Source: Phycisphaerales bacterium UBA4658
GTDB lineage: Bacteria; Planctomycetota; Phycisphaerae; Phycisphaerales; UBA1924
Assembly: GCA_002405485.1 (NCBI GenBank)
Contig: DHLW01000048.1
Coordinates: forward strand, 12,268-20,231
Direction: 5' to 3'
DNA length: 7,964 nucleotides
Both the position numbers and the translations under genes were made by a program. Positions 6,011 to 7,964 of this stretch are shown here, piece by piece. The notes under the pieces are model-generated. The model was not told where the DNA came from. It searched no databases and saw nothing but the letters and a program-made list of their open reading frames with translations. Each line of letters opens with the position of its first letter. Within the stretch, counting starts at the first letter, position 1.

Positions 6011-7198
6011 ATGCCTGTGGACAAAGACTCGATTCGTCTGGCTCTGACGCGCGTTCCCTATCCGGCGTCGATCGGGGGCGGCGCGGACATCGTCGCTGTC
6101 GGCGCCGTCAGCAAGATCGCCTACTGCGACGGCTACGCCAGCGTCCGCATCGCCGCCGGCGGTCTGCACGATGACCAGCGCTCCGGCCTCATGCAGCAGG
6201 CCGCGGCGGCGATCCGCCTGCACGCGCACCAGGCCCAGGAAACTCTGCACGACGTGCACGTCGAACTCACCGACGACGTGCCGCAGGGGCTGAACGTCAA
6301 GCCCGCGCCCGCTTCCGGTGCGCCCGCGCCGGGCGGTGGGCACCGTCCGATCCCCATTCCGCCCGCCCCGCAGCAGGCGAGGCCGCTGGCGAACGTCAAG
6401 CATCTCATCGCCGTCGGCGCGGGCAAGGGCGGCGTGGGCAAGTCCACCGTCGCCGTCAATCTCGCCGTTGGTCTGGCCCGCCGAGGTCACGCCGTGGGGC
6501 TCATGGACGGCGACATCTACGGCCCCTCATTCCCGACCATGCTCGGTCTTGGCGCGCTGGACACCAACGTGCACGGCACGCTGATCCCGCCGTTTCCCGT
6601 GCACGGGATCAAGGCCATGACCATCGGCAAGCTCGTTGATCCGGAAAAGCCCCTGATCTGGCGCGGCCCGATGGCCCACGGCGCGTTCAAGCAGCTCGTT
6701 GAGCAGACCGCCTGGGGCGAACTGGACTACCTCATCATCGACCTTCCCCCGGGCACCGGCGACGTCGCCCTCACCATGGCCCAGCTCCTGAAGCTCACCG
6801 GCGCCGTCGTCGTCTGCACCCCGCAGCGCGTCGCTCAGGATGACGCCGTCCGCGCCGCACGCATGTTCCAGCAGCTCTCCATCGAGGTCCTCGGCGTCGT
6901 TGAGAACATGTCCTTCTTCGTCGGCGATGACGGCAAGGAGTACGACATCTTCGGTCGCGGCGGAGCCCAGCTCATGGCCCAGCGGCTCGGCGTCCCCTTC
7001 CTCGGCTCCGTCCCCATCACCATGGCCCTTCGGGAAAACTCCGATTCGGGAGATCCCTCGGCGAACTTCACCGACGCCTCTCCCCGCAATCGACCACTCG
7101 TCGACGCCCTCGACCGCCTGGTCACCAACCTCGAAAACCAGGTCGCCCTCGCCGGCATGCGCTCCGGCAAGACCAGCCCGCAGTTGACCATCTCGTGA
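6011..7198 (+). CDS. mrp: Mrp/ApbC-type P-loop ATPase, iron-sulfur carrier family, lacking the CxxC motif
   Basis: The product is 395 residues from ATG 6011. Residues 5-90 form a diverged MIP18/DUF59-like domain (core DIVAVGAVSKI; the usual acidic Pro-Glu-Leu-Gly part is not visible). A Pro/Ala/Gly linker at 97-123 leads to the ATPase domain at 128-380. That domain carries the deviant Walker A GKGGVGKST (138-146; both lysines K139 and K144 present), the switch region MDGDIYGPSFP (165-175), IWRGPM near 216-221 and LIIDLPPGTGD (241-251). These are hallmarks of the Mrp/Nbp35/ApbC family, cytosolic homodimeric ATPases that carry and transfer iron-sulfur clusters. After VVENMSFFV, where the family usually has C-x-x-C at the dimer interface, this protein has G305-D-D-G308. 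The only cysteines are C39 and C269, so ordinary bridging-cluster binding looks impossible. The length and all ATPase motifs are normal for the family. The gene follows the three-gene operon after 160 bp. Confidence 0.93.
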   Translation: MPVDKDSIRLALTRVPYPASIGGGADIVAVGAVSKIAYCDGYASVRIAAGGLHDDQRSGLMQQAAAAIRLHAHQAQETLHDVHVELTDDVPQGLNVKPAPASGAPAPGGGHRPIPIPPAPQQARPLANVKHLIAVGAGKGGVGKSTVAVNLAVGLARRGHAVGLMDGDIYGPSFPTMLGLGALDTNVHGTLIPPFPVHGIKAMTIGKLVDPEKPLIWRGPMAHGAFKQLVEQTAWGELDYLIIDLPPGTGDVALTMAQLLKLTGAVVVCTPQRVAQDDAVRAARMFQQLSIEVLGVVENMSFFVGDDGKEYDIFGRGGAQLMAQRLGVPFLGSVPITMALRENSDSGDPSANFTDASPRNRPLVDALDRLVTNLENQVALAGMRSGKTSPQLTIS

Positions 7199-7303
7199 AT
7201 TGGGGTGTCGGTTCCGGGGCGTGATCGGGGGACGTGCGTGCAGGATTCCCGGGGTTGCCCGAACAGTGGCCCGCCTCGGGTTCTCTGGCCGCCGCCGCGA
7301 CCC

Positions 7304-7343
7304 AAAAAGCACGCCGCCCCCGGAGGCAACTGGGGGCGGGTGC
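7304..7343 (-). terminator. Rho-independent terminator, minus direction
   Basis: On the minus strand GCAC plus CCGCCCCC pairs with GGGGGCGG plus GTGC, 12 bp in all with one bulged base at 7313. The loop is 10 nt (7322-7331), and TTTTT follows directly (7304-7308). In the plus direction the hairpin is followed by AAAGGGG, not U, so it serves the NTF2-like gene and not the ATPase gene. Confidence 0.72.
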
Positions 7344-7421
7344 AAAGGGGAGGTGAGAAGGAGATCGTTGCTGCTGCTGAAAGGGATACGCCCTCGGTCG
7401 GAGCAGAGTTCACGCGTTCAC

Positions 7422-7447
7422 AAAAAAAACGATCGGCCGCTGCGGCC
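7422..7447 (-). terminator. possible second terminator, minus direction
   Basis: On the minus strand a short hairpin GGCCG-CAG-CGGCC (7435-7447) is followed after 5 nt by eight T (7422-7429). It lies about 50 bp past the stop of the NTF2-like gene. The stem is short and the spacer long, so this is weaker than the hairpin further downstream. Confidence 0.45.
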
Positions 7448-7499
7448 TGGCGGCGCACGTTCTTTTCGGACGAAGCACTCGGGGCGCGTTCGTCGGGGG

Positions 7500-7964
7500 C
7501 TACGCGGTCGGGGCCGCCGAGTCCGCCGAAACCATCGAGCCGTACATGAACTCTTCCTGGACGATCTTCCCGTTCTTGACGGTGTAGACCCCGATCTCCT
7601 CCATGATCGTCCGCTTCAGACTCTTGCGATCCTCGATGTCCATGCGGAACTTGACGGCAAAGCCCGTCGACCCGACGTAAGGCCCCTCGGCGACGGCTCC
7701 GCGGATGGCGTTGTCGGCATTCCACGCCGCGGCCTTGGCTTCCACGTTCTTCATCCCGTGCCAGGCCATCCCGCCTCCCTCAATGGACACCAGTTTGGGT
7801 GACCACAGATCGGTGTTGACCTCCCACTTCCCGCGGTTGAAGTCGTTCACGAGCTGCTTGCCGATGTCTTCCGCAGTCTTGCCCGGACCGGTCGATATGC
7901 GCTTGGGGTTCCCGGGGATCTTCTGGGGTGTGGCCTTGGCGGGGGCTTTGGTGGGCGTCTTCTC
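7500..7964 (-). CDS. NTF2/SnoaL-like domain protein (5' truncated)
   Basis: The minus frame is open to the right edge and stops at TAG 7500-7502, giving 154 visible residues with the N-terminus missing. A GTG at 7850 is internal: upstream codons continue in frame and belong to the domain (TAEDIGKQL). Residues 1-29 are Lys/Pro/Ala/Thr-rich, a flexible linker or tail. The rest fits the SnoaL/NTF2-like cone fold: helix AEDIGKQLVNDFNRGKW, strand PKLVSIEGG, helix MKNVEAKAAAWN, then strands FAVKFRMDI, RTIMEEIGVYTVKNGKI and VQEEFMYG. The closing 'GKI-xx-EEF-x-Y' pattern is characteristic of this family. Members include small isomerases, cyclases and many proteins of unknown role, so no reaction can be assigned. 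The gene is followed by two terminators of the correct orientation. Confidence 0.75.
   Translation of the reverse strand, partial: EKTPTKAPAKATPQKIPGNPKRISTGPGKTAEDIGKQLVNDFNRGKWEVNTDLWSPKLVSIEGGGMAWHGMKNVEAKAAAWNADNAIRGAVAEGPYVGSTGFAVKFRMDIEDRKSLKRTIMEEIGVYTVKNGKIVQEEFMYGSMVSADSAAPTA

Larger units (their letters stand above)
7199..7499. other. intergenic region between convergent ATPase and NTF2-like genes
   Basis: These 301 bp hold two minus-direction terminators, at 7304-7343 and 7422-7447. Frames crossing the region have no recognisable protein character. I see no terminator for the plus-strand ATPase gene. Confidence 0.6.

Overview
The window is high-GC DNA and most likely comes from a planctomycete, probably of the Phycisphaerae type. 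Four features point there: a C-terminal sorting signal of the form VPTPG, then a hydrophobic stretch, then RRRR; a TPR-type C-terminus like those of planctomycete Ser/Thr kinases; a von Willebrand-like protein fused to a single membrane helix; and sparse Shine-Dalgarno sequences. This assignment is inference from protein character, since no taxonomic marker gene is present.

Layout. Positions 3-311 (+) hold the tail of a TPR protein. Converging on it, and overlapping it by 44 bp, is a secreted PEP-CTERM-like protein (268-1011, -). A 340-bp gene-free stretch follows, then a tRNA-Leu(UAG) gene (1352-1435, -). Next come three tightly packed plus-strand genes: a DoxX-like membrane protein (1648-2487), a membrane-anchored von Willebrand A-like protein (2477-3691, GTG start with a strong Shine-Dalgarno sequence) and a 720-residue exported, largely helical protein (3688-5850). 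They are joined by an 11-bp and a 4-bp overlap, so they are almost certainly one translationally coupled operon. After 160 bp comes an Mrp/ApbC-type P-loop ATPase (6011-7198, +). The last gene is an NTF2/SnoaL-like protein on the minus strand (7500-7964), cut by the right edge. Two hairpin/U-tract terminators between the last two genes both point in the minus direction.

How the genes may work together. The DoxX, vWA-like and exported-protein set looks like an envelope module: a multi-pass membrane protein, a single-pass protein with an external domain, and a secreted helical partner. I know of no established function for this combination. It is the best candidate here for an undescribed system. 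The vWA-like domain has lost most of its usual metal-binding (MIDAS) residues, which suggests a structural or protein-binding role. The Mrp homologue keeps all its ATPase motifs but has Gly-Asp-Asp-Gly exactly where the C-x-x-C iron-sulfur ligands usually lie. I see no CRISPR array, insertion sequence, phage gene or defence system.
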